From assembly GCA_903952805.1 (NCBI GenBank), contig CAJBHN010000861.1, positions 1-9,861 on the forward strand: 9,861 nt of DNA. Direction: 5' to 3'. The translations under genes were made by a program, and so were the position numbers. Origin of the DNA: an uncultured Myxococcales bacterium. GTDB taxonomy: Bacteria; Myxococcota; UBA727; VGSZ01. Under the pieces are notes generated by a model, which saw only the letters and a list, made by a program, of their open reading frames with translations, searched no databases and had not been told where the DNA came from. This document shows positions 1-7,015 of the stretch, piece by piece. The first letter of the stretch is position 1, and the number at the start of each line of letters is the position of its first letter.

Positions 1-1111
1 CCAGGATGCGGGCTCGAGAATCCATGGTCGAGAGGTCTCGCTCGGCAGAGGACACGGCCATATTCTTTCGCTCGTGCAGCAGGGCGCCGACCACGCGCAG
101 CCCGTCGCAGATTTCCGCGCGGACCCGGGCCGAATTTTCGCCGATGCCGCCAGTGAAGACGATGGCGTCCAGGCCACCCATCGACGACGCCAGCGCGCCG
201 ATGGCCTTGCGGGCGCGGCGGGTGAATACCGTAATGGCCATGGCGGCGTTGGCATTGCCTTCGTCGGCGGCTTTGATCAGGTCGCGCATGTCGTGGCTGA
301 TGCCCGACAGACCAAGCAGGCCCGATTTCTTGTTGAGCACGTTTTCGGCTTCGTCGATGCCCAGCTCGCGGGCCAGGCGCAAGACGATGGCGGGGTCGAC
401 GTCGCCCGAGCGCGTGCCCATCACGAGGCCCTCCAGCGGCGTGAGCCCCATGGTGACGTCGACGCTGCGGCCGCCGTCGACGGCGCAGGCCGAGCAGCCA
501 TTGCCAAGGTGGACCGTGACGAGCCGCAAGGTCTCGACGGGGCGGGCAAAGAAGGCTGCCGCCCTTTCGGTGACGTAGCGATGCGACGTGCCGTGGAAGC
601 CAAAGCGGCGCAAGCCGCCCCGATCGGCGAGGTCGCGAGGGATGGCGTAGCGCCAGGCGCTCTCGGGGATGGTTTGGTGAAACGCGGTGTCAAAGACAGC
701 GACCTGACCCACACCGGGGAGGGCCGCGCGGGTGGCCGCCATGCCTTTGAGGTTGGCCGGGTTGTGCAGTGGCGCCAACGGCACGCAGGCCTCGACGGCG
801 GCGATGACGTCGTCGGTGATGACGACGCTGTCGGCAAAGTGGGTGCCGCCATGGACCACGCGGTGGCCGACGGCGCCGATGGCGAAGCCCGCCGCCGCGA
901 TGTCGCCGAGGATGGTCTTGACGGCGCCGCCGTGGTCGATGGCACCCAGCAGCCGCTCAGCCCGCTGGTCGCCGTGTACGGTCTTGAGCGTGGCCTGGTC
1001 GGTGCCGACGCGTTCGACCGTGCCGCTCCAGGGGTTGTGGTGGGCCAACTCGTCAAAGACGTCGACCTTGACGCTGGAGCTGCCGCAGTTGACGACGACA
1101 ATGCACTTCAT
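1..1111 (-). CDS. ackA: Acetate kinase (C-terminus cut by window edge)
   Basis: Acetate kinase transfers phosphate between acetyl-phosphate and ADP, giving acetate and ATP in the cytoplasm, or runs in reverse to activate acetate. About 370 residues are visible of the usual ~400. The N-terminal phosphate-binding motif NCGSSS is at residues 8-13, HRVVHGG has its arginine at 84, the signature VFDTAFH has its aspartate at 141, HLGNG is followed by GLTPLEGLVMGTRSGD with its arginine at 234, and GGIGENS is near the C-terminal side. These match the catalytic Arg, Asp and Arg known in the family. The third-domain catalytic glutamate (NEE motif) would lie beyond the left edge. The ATG at 1111 is chosen because it puts NCGSSS at the normal distance from the start. 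The gene follows pta by 48 bases on the same strand, the classical pta-ackA pairing. Butyrate kinase was considered, but the motif set and spacing are those of AckA. Confidence 0.97.
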   Translation of the reverse strand, partial: MKCIVVVNCGSSSVKVDVFDELAHHNPWSGTVERVGTDQATLKTVHGDQRAERLLGAIDHGGAVKTILGDIAAAGFAIGAVGHRVVHGGTHFADSVVITDDVIAAVEACVPLAPLHNPANLKGMAATRAALPGVGQVAVFDTAFHQTIPESAWRYAIPRDLADRGGLRRFGFHGTSHRYVTERAAAFFARPVETLRLVTVHLGNGCSACAVDGGRSVDVTMGLTPLEGLVMGTRSGDVDPAIVLRLARELGIDEAENVLNKKSGLLGLSGISHDMRDLIKAADEGNANAAMAITVFTRRARKAIGALASSMGGLDAIVFTGGIGENSARVRAEICDGLRVVGALLHERKNMAVSSAERDLSTMDSRARIL

Positions 1112-1159
1112 GGCGGGCCTGCCTGCTGGTGAACGGAGCGGTCACAATGCGGGTGTATC

Positions 1160-2113
1160 TTATCCGTGGACACGGCCGACCTTGACCCGCACGCCGCTCA
1201 TGTTGGCAGCGTAGACGGCGCAAGCGATGGACAGGAACTTGGACTCGGCGGTGTCAGAGCGGCTGGTGAGCACGATGGGGGCCTTGGCGCCCAGCACCAG
1301 GCCCGCGGTGCGCCCACCGGCGAGGTGGCTGAAGCCCTTGACCAGGATGTTGCCGGCCTCCAGCGACGGCATCAGCAGGATGTCGGCGTGGCCAGCAACG
1401 GGGTTGTTCACGCCCTTGATGCGGGCGGCCTCCTCGCTGACGGCGATGTCCATCGCGAGCGGGCCCTCCACCATGCCGTGCTCGAACTGACCGCGGTAGC
1501 TCATCAGGCTCAAGACGGCGGCGTCCTGAGTGGCCTGCATCTTGGGGTTCACCAACTCGACACCAGCGAGGGCGGCAACCTTGGGCTGGTCAATGCCAAA
1601 CAGTCGCGCCAGGCCGATGGCATTGGTGATGATCTTGGCCTTCTCCTCGAAGTTCGGCGCAATGTTCATCGCGCCGTCGGTGACGAACAGCAGCCGTTTG
1701 CGGGGGCGTTCGACCTCGAGGATGAACACATGGCTCAGCAGCCGACCCGTGCGCAGGCCGACTTCCTTGTCCAAAATGGCACGCAGGAAATCGTCACTGT
1801 GCAACTTGCCCTTCATGACAATGTGGCATTCGCCCGACGACACCAACTGGACGGCCTTGCGTGCGGCCTGGTCGGCGTCGACGACGTGGACAATCTCCGC
1901 CAGGCTGATGTCGGCGTTGGCACTCTTGGCCGCAGCGCGAATCTTCTCCTCGTCGCCCACCAGGACACAGTCGGCGATGTTGTCTTTCTCGGCTCGTTCG
2001 ACGGCGTCCAGCACGGCTTCATCATGGCCACAGGCCACCGCGACGCGGCGCTTTTCACAGGGCTTGATGGCTGCAAGGACATCGTCGAAGGAGGCAGGCT
2101 GGGTCGAGGACAT
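1160..2113 (-). CDS. pta: Phosphate acetyl/butyryltransferase (short Pta/Ptb type)
   Basis: This enzyme exchanges CoA and phosphate on short acyl groups, making acyl-phosphate for the acetate kinase encoded next. The protein is 317 residues and consists of the PTA/PTB catalytic domain alone, without the DRTGG and AAA-like N-terminal regions of long enterobacterial Pta. Visible family motifs are KGKLHSDDFL (101-110), FVTDGAMNIAP (143-153), VNPKM followed by ATQDAA (188-199), GPLAMD (217-222), DILLMPSLEAGNILVK (244-259) and VLTSRSD (281-287). The ATG at 2113 is preferred because GGAG sits five bases upstream and the conserved fold starts soon after; the open frame continues upstream to 2347 but that part overlaps the glycosyltransferase gene and has no family similarity. 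The length is closest to phosphate butyryltransferase, so substrate preference (acetyl, propionyl or butyryl) is open; the neighbouring AckA favours acetyl. Confidence 0.93.
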   Translation of the reverse strand: MSSTQPASFDDVLAAIKPCEKRRVAVACGHDEAVLDAVERAEKDNIADCVLVGDEEKIRAAAKSANADISLAEIVHVVDADQAARKAVQLVSSGECHIVMKGKLHSDDFLRAILDKEVGLRTGRLLSHVFILEVERPRKRLLFVTDGAMNIAPNFEEKAKIITNAIGLARLFGIDQPKVAALAGVELVNPKMQATQDAAVLSLMSYRGQFEHGMVEGPLAMDIAVSEEAARIKGVNNPVAGHADILLMPSLEAGNILVKGFSHLAGGRTAGLVLGAKAPIVLTSRSDTAESKFLSIACAVYAANMSGVRVKVGRVHG

Positions 2114-2160
2114 TGGCACTCCATGGGCATCGAGCCAGGTAAGACCGCTGCAGCGATACG

Positions 2161-3360
2161 TCACCCCGCCCGGGTTGAAAACGTCCGACCTCGCCACGTG
2201 GCCCGTTGCACCACCGCTGCCCGCACATAGACGCCGCCCACCACGCTCATGACCAGCGGCGACAGCAGGGCCAGCCACGGCGACGAACGCAGGGTGCGGC
2301 GGTTGAGGGCCGAGCAGGCGATCGTCACAACCAGGGCCAGCGTGCACACGAGGTCGTCGACGTCACCAGGCACCAGACGGGCCGCCCCCAGACACAGCCA
2401 GGGTAACCAGGCCACCGTCGTCAGCATCAGGGCCAACCCCATCAATCGACGGCCATGCAACGCCAGGGCGTTCTTGCCAAAGCCCTGCACGATGTCATTG
2501 AAGGTGGCGTACATGCGGGTGGCGACGAGGCCATGACCATCGATGAGTCGCAGTCGATGCCCCCGGGCCTTCAACCGGCCTGCCAGGGCCACATCTTCCA
2601 ACACCGTGTGGCAGACACTGGCAAAGCCGCCGACGTCGTCGAGCGCCCGGCGGCGCAGCAGGATCAGTTGGCCATTCAAGAATGCTTCGGGGCGCTTGGC
2701 ATCGTGCACCGCCGATGGTGGAAAGCTCGCTCCGACGGCGGCGACAAAAGCCGGCACCAACGCCCGTTCGGCCAGGGTGACATCGTCGAGGTCGGGCATG
2801 ACCGACAGGGCGTCGGCGGGGCTACCAGCGCCGCCTGGACCGCCTGCGGTCCCTGTGACCCCTGCGGTCCCGGTGACCCTTGGGCCTGAGCCCTGCAGTG
2901 CTGCCACCAGCCCACCGAGGGCGCCCGGCTGCAGATGGACGTCGGCATCGAGGCACAGGACCAGCTCGTGGCCCGCTGTGTCGGCGCGGATGCCGTCGTC
3001 GAGGGCGCGTGGCTTGCCAAACACGTCGGTGGTCGGTGGCCACGACGGGCGACGCAGCGACAGGCGCGGATCCAGCCGCGCCCTGGTGGCGACAATGGCC
3101 GCGGTGCCGTCGGTCGAGGCGTCATCGACCACGACGACCGTCAGCAGCGTGCTGCGCTCGGCCAGCAGCAGGTCGAGGGTGCGGGGCAAGCGGCTGGCCT
3201 CGTTGCGGGCCGGGATGACCACGAGCAGCGGGCTCGTGAGGGGGGCCGGCTTCAACGTTGTCAGGGCCCGTTGTTCTCGCCTCCCCCGCCACAGCACCAG
3301 ACCCGCGACCGCAGGGGCGACGAGGGCAACAAGGCAGAGCATGGCGCTCAAGGAGCTCAC
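2161..3360 (-). CDS. Membrane-associated GT2 glycosyltransferase, HpnB/CrtQ-like
   Basis: This is a family 2 glycosyltransferase of 399 residues that probably adds a sugar to a lipid or polyprenoid acceptor at the inner membrane; the substrate is unknown. An N-terminal membrane segment (about residues 7-24) precedes a GT-A domain with VVIPARNE (47-54), DDASTDGT (79-86), the metal-binding DAD (138-140), NGQLILLRRRA (229-239) and the catalytic-type LED (254-256). The later RMYATF..I.QGFGKNA stretch is typical of HpnB and CrtQ-like enzymes. About three hydrophobic segments follow to the C-terminus. A Gly/Thr/Ala/Pro-rich insert (about 158-181), encoded by a tandem repeat, interrupts the domain. 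The GTG at 3360 has GGGTAGGG a few bases upstream; an ATG at 3342 would also give a plausible but shorter leader. It lies 47 bases before pta, so the three minus-strand genes are probably cotranscribed. A role in hopanoid or carotenoid glycosylation is a family-level guess only. Confidence 0.88.
   Translation of the reverse strand: MSSLSAMLCLVALVAPAVAGLVLWRGRREQRALTTLKPAPLTSPLLVVIPARNEASRLPRTLDLLLAERSTLLTVVVVDDASTDGTAAIVATRARLDPRLSLRRPSWPPTTDVFGKPRALDDGIRADTAGHELVLCLDADVHLQPGALGGLVAALQGSGPRVTGTAGVTGTAGGPGGAGSPADALSVMPDLDDVTLAERALVPAFVAAVGASFPPSAVHDAKRPEAFLNGQLILLRRRALDDVGGFASVCHTVLEDVALAGRLKARGHRLRLIDGHGLVATRMYATFNDIVQGFGKNALALHGRRLMGLALMLTTVAWLPWLCLGAARLVPGDVDDLVCTLALVVTIACSALNRRTLRSSPWLALLSPLVMSVVGGVYVRAAVVQRATWRGRTFSTRAG
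2843..2878. repeat. 18-bp tandem repeat, two copies, inside the glycosyltransferase gene
   Basis: The unit CCTGCGGTCCCTGTGACC (2843-2860) is followed directly by CCTGCGGTCCCGGTGACC (2861-2878), differing at one base. On the coding (minus) strand each unit encodes VTGTAG, so the protein carries this hexapeptide twice, followed by a similar GPGGAG. The length is a multiple of three, so the reading frame is kept. Confidence 0.95.
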
Positions 3361-3405
3361 CGCGAAACCCTACCCGCGAGACGCGACGGATGCTACGACC
3401 CAGGC
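3361..3405. promoter_or_regulatory. Divergent intergenic region between glycosyltransferase and lipoprotein genes
   Basis: Only 45 bases separate the GTG start of the minus-strand glycosyltransferase from the ATG of the plus-strand lipoprotein. Promoters for both directions must lie here or overlap the coding starts. I see no convincing -35/-10 pair or operator; the inference rests on gene orientation alone. Confidence 0.35.
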
Positions 3406-4527
3406 ATGTTCGCCGACGTCGTCAGCACCCGCCGTGTCCTCCCCCCCCTGGCTGCGACCCTCGCCGTCGTGGGCGCCGCCGCTGTCGGCGCGTGCACGCC
3501 GGCGTTTGCGCCGGCGTCACGCATTGAAAACGAGCGCATCATCGCCATCATCGCCGATCCTCCCGAGGCAAGCCCGGGCCAGAACGTCGCCCTGACGCCC
3601 ATCATCGCCTCGCCCACGGGTACCGTTGAAGACGGTGCCGGTTTCAGCGCCCGCTGGTGGCGTTGCCCCGACGCCGACAGCGACGCCCTTGGCGACTTCT
3701 GGGAGTGCTCGGTCCCCTCGGAGCGCCTCGACCTCGGCGTGGGTGTCCCCTACGTGGACACAGTCCCCACCGAGCTGTTCGGCCCCCCGCCCGTGCCGGG
3801 CGAGCCCCTCAATGCGGCCTCGGCGTCGGGCAAGCTGTTGGGCGCGTTGTTGGGCTACTGGCGCGTCGTGGGAGCCACGATGGTGGCTGGCGAGCGGGTG
3901 GTGGACAGCTTCAAACGCGTGCCGGTGTATCTGCCGTTTCCCCTCGCCCAGGTGGACGAGCGGCTGGCGGCCATCGACGTCCACGTCGATGACAACGGCG
4001 CCCTGGCCCAAAACGCCAACCCCGTGCTGACCGCGGTCCTCGTGCATGAGGGCAGCATCGACGGCCCCACCGTTGAGGCGGTCAAGCCCGGTCAAACGTA
4101 CTTTTTCGAACCCCTCATCGACGATGCCAGCCTGCAAGCGTTCTTCTCGCTGCAGGTTGATCTCAAGGGTTTGAATCTCGCGGACCCCGCCAGCTTGGAG
4201 GCCCTGGGCGTCGACGAGTTGCTGACCCGCTTCCAGCGCCAACAGCGGTGCGAAATCCCGACGTTCAACTGGTACGTCACCGCCGGTGCGGTGCGGCGTG
4301 AAATCTCCCTCGATGAAGGCATCATCGCTCGCGTCTACGATGCCCGCGGCATCAACTGCCCCGCGGTCGAGGGCGACGTCCGCACCCCCGAGACCGAGTT
4401 CACCGCCCCTGCCGGCGACGAGGACGATCCGTTGCCGACTGACGGCGTCGTGCACGCCTGGGTGGTGTTGCGCGACGGTCGCGGTGGCAGCGCGGTGCGG
4501 GCCTTCGACCTGCCCATCGCCCCCTAG
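3406..4527 (+). CDS. Predicted outer-membrane lipoprotein of unknown function
   Basis: The function is not recognised. The 373-residue product begins with a lipoprotein signal: Arg9-Arg10, a hydrophobic run (about 11-29) and a lipobox V-G-A-C with Cys30 as the likely lipidated residue. Thr at +2 does not suggest inner-membrane retention, so the outer membrane is likely. The mature start, with IIAIIADPPEASPGQNVALTPIIASP, resembles the opening beta-strands of many myxobacterial lipoproteins. A stretch near residues 205-230 (PVLTAV...VKPGQTYFF) and the C-terminal VHAWVVLRDGRGGSAVRAFDLPI look like Ig-like or PKD-like beta-sandwich segments. Four cysteines lie in the mature part besides Cys30 (two in the WRC...WEC segment, then CEIP and NCP), possibly pairing in the periplasm. 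The ATG at 3406 is chosen because it starts exactly at the signal peptide; the frame is open further upstream but that stretch is the antisense of the glycosyltransferase. purD follows after 33 bases, so cotranscription is possible, though no functional link is evident. Confidence 0.8.
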   Translation: MFADVVSTRRVLPPLAATLAVVGAAAVGACTPAFAPASRIENERIIAIIADPPEASPGQNVALTPIIASPTGTVEDGAGFSARWWRCPDADSDALGDFWECSVPSERLDLGVGVPYVDTVPTELFGPPPVPGEPLNAASASGKLLGALLGYWRVVGATMVAGERVVDSFKRVPVYLPFPLAQVDERLAAIDVHVDDNGALAQNANPVLTAVLVHEGSIDGPTVEAVKPGQTYFFEPLIDDASLQAFFSLQVDLKGLNLADPASLEALGVDELLTRFQRQQRCEIPTFNWYVTAGAVRREISLDEGIIARVYDARGINCPAVEGDVRTPETEFTAPAGDEDDPLPTDGVVHAWVVLRDGRGGSAVRAFDLPIAP

Positions 4528-4551
4528 CCAGCCTGAGCCCTGCGGGGTCGT

Positions 4552-4558
4552 GGAGAAG
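4552..4558 (+). promoter_or_regulatory. Ribosome binding site of purD
   Basis: GGAGAAG ends two bases before the purD ATG, with the GGAG core five bases upstream. It supports 4561 as the start and allows purD to be translated independently of the upstream lipoprotein gene. Confidence 0.7.
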
Positions 4559-4560
4559 TC

Positions 4561-5904
4561 ATGAAGATCGTCGTCGTCGGCACCGGTGGCCGTGAGCATG
4601 CCCTTGCCTGGCGGCTGGCTCGTGGGGCCAGCGTCAATCCCGTGGCAGGGGTCACCTCCACCTCCACCTCCTCCTCCTCCGCCGCCCATGAGGTCGTCGT
4701 CGTCCCCGGCAATGCTGGCATCGCCCGCGGCTTCCGCTGCGTCGAGGCCCGCAGCGTGGCAGACATCGTTGCGGTCTGTCTGGCCGAGGCTGCCGATCTC
4801 GTCGTGGTCGGCCCCGAGTCCTTCCTCGACGCTGGCCTCGCCGACGCTCTCGACATCGCTGGCATCCCCTGCTTCGGGCCCAAGCAGGCAGCCGCGCGCT
4901 TGGAGTCCAGCAAGGCCTTCATGAAGGACGTGGCCCGCGCCGCCGGCGTGCCCACGTCGGATTTTGTCGTCGCCACCACGGTGGCCGATGCCGAGGCTTT
5001 TTTTGCCGCGCGTACGGGACGCGGGGTGGTCATCAAGGCCGACGGCCTGTGCGCGGGCAAGGGCGTCGTCGTGTGCAGCTCCGTTTTGGAGGGGCGCCGG
5101 GAACTCGCCGACATGCTCGGCAGTGGTGGCACCGGGCCCCGCTTTGGCGAAGCGTCCAGGGCCGTCGTGGTCGAAGACCTGCTGCCGGGCGCCGAACTCA
5201 GCGTGTTTGCCCTCTGTAGCGATGAGCAGGCGGTCATCCTGGGCGCCGCCCGCGACCACAAGCGCATCGGCGACGGCGACACCGGTCCCAACACCGGTGG
5301 CATGGGGGCGGTGGGGCCCCTGGGGGCCGCCGAGGGCGTCACCGACGACTTCCTCGAGGACGTCCGCCAGCGCTTCATCCTGCCCACGCTGCGCGAACTT
5401 GCGCGGCGGGGCTCCCCTTTTCGCGGCGTGCTGTTTGCCGGGCTGATGAACGACGCCGCTGGCCAGCCATCGCTGCTCGAGTTCAATGTGCGCTTCGGCG
5501 ACCCAGAGACCGAGGCCCTGCTCTTCGCCCTCGACGTCGATCTGGCTCCCGTGCTGCTGGCCTGCGCCCGGGGCGAGGCCCCTGGCGACTGTCGCCCATT
5601 GGGAGACACCAAAGGAGCTGTCGTCATCATCGCCGCCCCTGGCTATCCGACCGACCCCGAACGGGGGGCTCCGATCGTTGGTTTGATGGCGGCCGATGCC
5701 CAGCCCGATGTGCAGGTCTTTTGTGCGGGGATCGCTGCCGGCAGCTTCGGTTTCGTCGTCGACGGGGGCCGGGTGTTGGCCGTCGCGGGGCGGGGGGCCA
5801 GCTTCGACGAAGCCCTCGACCGCGCCTACGCCGCCGTCGACCTTGTGCACATCGAGGGTGCCCAGGTGCGGCGGGACATCGGCGCCAGCGTTCGTCGTCG
5901 CTGA
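4561..5904 (+). CDS. purD: Phosphoribosylamine-glycine ligase (GAR synthetase)
   Basis: PurD joins glycine to 5-phosphoribosylamine with ATP, the second step of de novo purine synthesis, in the cytoplasm. The 447-residue protein has the N-domain motif GTGGREHALAW (7-17) and PGNAG (49-53), then the ATP-grasp region: GPKQAAARLESSKAF (106-120), KADGLCAGKGVVV (159-171), RDHKRIGDGDTGPNTGGMGA (231-250) and LLEFNVRFGDPETEAL (305-320), carrying the metal and ATP ligands. The C-terminal domain is complete. It is about 17-20 residues longer than the usual ~425-430; the excess lies between helix 1 and PGNAG, where a Ser/Thr run (32-40) is encoded by a short tandem repeat. Since every catalytic motif is intact and the frame is kept, the enzyme is expected to be active. 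No other pur gene is adjacent. It converges with the recombinase gene, leaving 21 bases between the stop codons. Confidence 0.98.
   Translation: MKIVVVGTGGREHALAWRLARGASVNPVAGVTSTSTSSSSAAHEVVVVPGNAGIARGFRCVEARSVADIVAVCLAEAADLVVVGPESFLDAGLADALDIAGIPCFGPKQAAARLESSKAFMKDVARAAGVPTSDFVVATTVADAEAFFAARTGRGVVIKADGLCAGKGVVVCSSVLEGRRELADMLGSGGTGPRFGEASRAVVVEDLLPGAELSVFALCSDEQAVILGAARDHKRIGDGDTGPNTGGMGAVGPLGAAEGVTDDFLEDVRQRFILPTLRELARRGSPFRGVLFAGLMNDAAGQPSLLEFNVRFGDPETEALLFALDVDLAPVLLACARGEAPGDCRPLGDTKGAVVIIAAPGYPTDPERGAPIVGLMAADAQPDVQVFCAGIAAGSFGFVVDGGRVLAVAGRGASFDEALDRAYAAVDLVHIEGAQVRRDIGASVRRR
4654..4680. repeat. Short tandem repeat (ACCTCC x3 then TCC x3) inside purD
   Basis: Three perfect ACCTCC units (4654-4671) run into three TCC triplets (4672-4680), followed by two GCC triplets. 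In frame this encodes TSTSTSSSS then AA, residues 32-42 of PurD. It falls in a loop where other PurD proteins have only a few residues before PGNAG. Confidence 0.95.
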
Positions 5905-5925
5905 GGGCTCGGTGACGGTGCGGGC

Positions 5926-6900
5926 TCAGTCCGTGCGGGCGCGCGGGTGGGCCAGGTCGTAGACCCGTGTCAGTCGGGCCACGTCGACGTGGGTATAGCG
6001 CTGGGTGGTCGACAAGCTGGCGTGCCCCAGCAGTTCCTGGATGCCACGCAAATCGGCTCCTCCTTCCAGCAGATGGGTGGCGAAGCTGTGGCGCAGCTTG
6101 TGGGGGTGAACCCGGGCCCGGGCGCCAGCTTCGACCCCGTGCTTGGCCAGCCGACGACGGAGTTCGCTGTCGATGACCCTCTTGCCGCGAGCGCCGAGGA
6201 AGAAGGCCTGGGCCGAATGCGGACCCGCCACCTGCTCGCGGGCCTCGTCGAGCCAGCCTTGCAGCGCCAAGGCACAAACGTCGTGAAACGGCACCACCCG
6301 TTGCTTCTTGCCTTTGCCCAGCACCCGGACGGAGCGGCCGGCGATGTCGACGTCGTTGAGGTCAAGGCCGCACAGTTCCGAAATGCGCAGCCCTGCGCCG
6401 TAGAGGAGTTCGATGACGGCGGTGTCGCGCACGGCCATGGGGTCGATGCCGCGGCTGTGGCCACCAGCCTTGCTGCCGGCGGCGGGCTGAGCGCAGAGCG
6501 CGAAGGCCTCATCGACCGATACGGCGCGGGGCAGGGCCTTGGGGCGCTTTGGGCTCTCGATGAGGTCGGCAGGAGACTGCTCGATGTGGCCAGAGACCCG
6601 ACACCAGGTGAAAAAGCCCCGCAGGGCCGACAGCCGCCGCAACGTCGACGTCGTGGCGTCGTGGTGGTGCCGCGCCGCCAGGAAGGCCCGCAGGGTGTAG
6701 AGGTCGATGCGTCGCAGATCCGCCAATGCTTTTGGGGCTTTGTCGACGAGAAAGGCTCGAAAGACAGCCAAGTCGCCCTCATACGCCCTCTCGGTATGGG
6801 TGCTCAGTCGACGAACATGCCGCTGGTGGCCAAGCCAGGCACTGACCGCACTGTCGAAGGTTCGGTCGGGGGGCTGCGTGGTGGGCGCGACGTCGTCCAT
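5926..6900 (-). CDS. xerC: Tyrosine site-specific recombinase, XerC type
   Basis: XerC with XerD resolves chromosome dimers at dif during division; mobile-element integrases share the fold. The 324-residue protein has an N-terminal SAM-like core-binding domain (about 14-110, including THTERAYEGDL and LSALRGFFTW) and a C-terminal catalytic domain. All six catalytic residues are visible: R172 (GAGLRISEL), K196 (GKGKKQR), H267 and R270 (HPHKLRHSFATHL), H293 (LGHASLSTTQRY) and Y302. Their spacing of 24, 71, 3, 23 and 9 is almost the same as in E. coli XerD (24, 72, 3, 23, 9). A Gly/Ala/Ser-rich stretch of about a dozen residues (139-152) lengthens the interdomain linker. The short length and lack of extra domains favour a housekeeping Xer over a phage integrase, but XerC and XerD cannot be separated with certainty without a tree. 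The ATG at 6900 lacks a strong Shine-Dalgarno match. No dif-like 28-bp site was seen in the window. Confidence 0.9.
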   Translation of the reverse strand: MDDVAPTTQPPDRTFDSAVSAWLGHQRHVRRLSTHTERAYEGDLAVFRAFLVDKAPKALADLRRIDLYTLRAFLAARHHHDATTSTLRRLSALRGFFTWCRVSGHIEQSPADLIESPKRPKALPRAVSVDEAFALCAQPAAGSKAGGHSRGIDPMAVRDTAVIELLYGAGLRISELCGLDLNDVDIAGRSVRVLGKGKKQRVVPFHDVCALALQGWLDEAREQVAGPHSAQAFFLGARGKRVIDSELRRRLAKHGVEAGARARVHPHKLRHSFATHLLEGGADLRGIQELLGHASLSTTQRYTHVDVARLTRVYDLAHPRARTD

Positions 6901-7015
6901 GTTGTGATCGTAGGGGCGGGCTTCGTCGGCCGCGAGTTTTTGGGATGCGCTCGGGTAGGCTCATGCCACGCCGTGGCGGACCAGGCCGCTCGCGCCAATT
7001 TTCCAGAGGCATCCC
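6901..7015. promoter_or_regulatory. Divergent intergenic region with a 13-bp inverted repeat
   Basis: These 115 bases separate the minus-strand xerC and the plus-strand RnfC-like gene and should hold both promoters. An inverted repeat, GCCACG-C-CGTGGC, lies at 6965-6977, about 40 bases before the RnfC-like start. It could be an operator half-site pair, but such short GC palindromes are frequent at this base composition. No convincing -35/-10 pair is visible. Confidence 0.35.
7005..7009 (+). promoter_or_regulatory. Ribosome binding site of the RnfC/PduS-like gene
   Basis: AGAGG six bases before the ATG at 7016 is a reasonable Shine-Dalgarno match and supports this start, which also places the GGAGFPT motif at the normal distance from the N-terminus. 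Confidence 0.5.

Noticed and set aside
74..1132. A 352-codon plus-strand open frame at the left
   Set aside because: It is antisense to acetate kinase, whose signatures are clear; the product is Asp/Gly/Ala/Val-rich without motifs.
2114..2347. N-terminal extension of the phosphotransacylase frame
   Set aside because: The extra 78 codons overlap the end of the glycosyltransferase gene and have no family similarity, while the ATG at 2113 has a good GGAG upstream.
2935..3405. Upstream extension of the lipoprotein frame to 2935
   Set aside because: The extension is antisense to the glycosyltransferase catalytic domain; the signal peptide begins exactly at the ATG at 3406.
3517..5850. A 777-codon minus-strand open frame opposite the lipoprotein and purD genes
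   Set aside because: It lies wholly antisense to a signal-peptide-bearing protein and to PurD with all its motifs. Its translation is His/Gly/Asp-rich without any domain, as expected from antisense frames in GC-rich DNA.
5900..5935. Possible bidirectional terminator between purD and xerC
   Set aside because: Only short CTGAG/CTCAG arms and a repeated GTGCGGG are present, with no stable stem and no T-run.
5905..7015. A dif recombination site beside xerC
   Set aside because: No 28-bp site with two 11-bp arms and an AT-rich centre was seen near the gene or elsewhere in the window.
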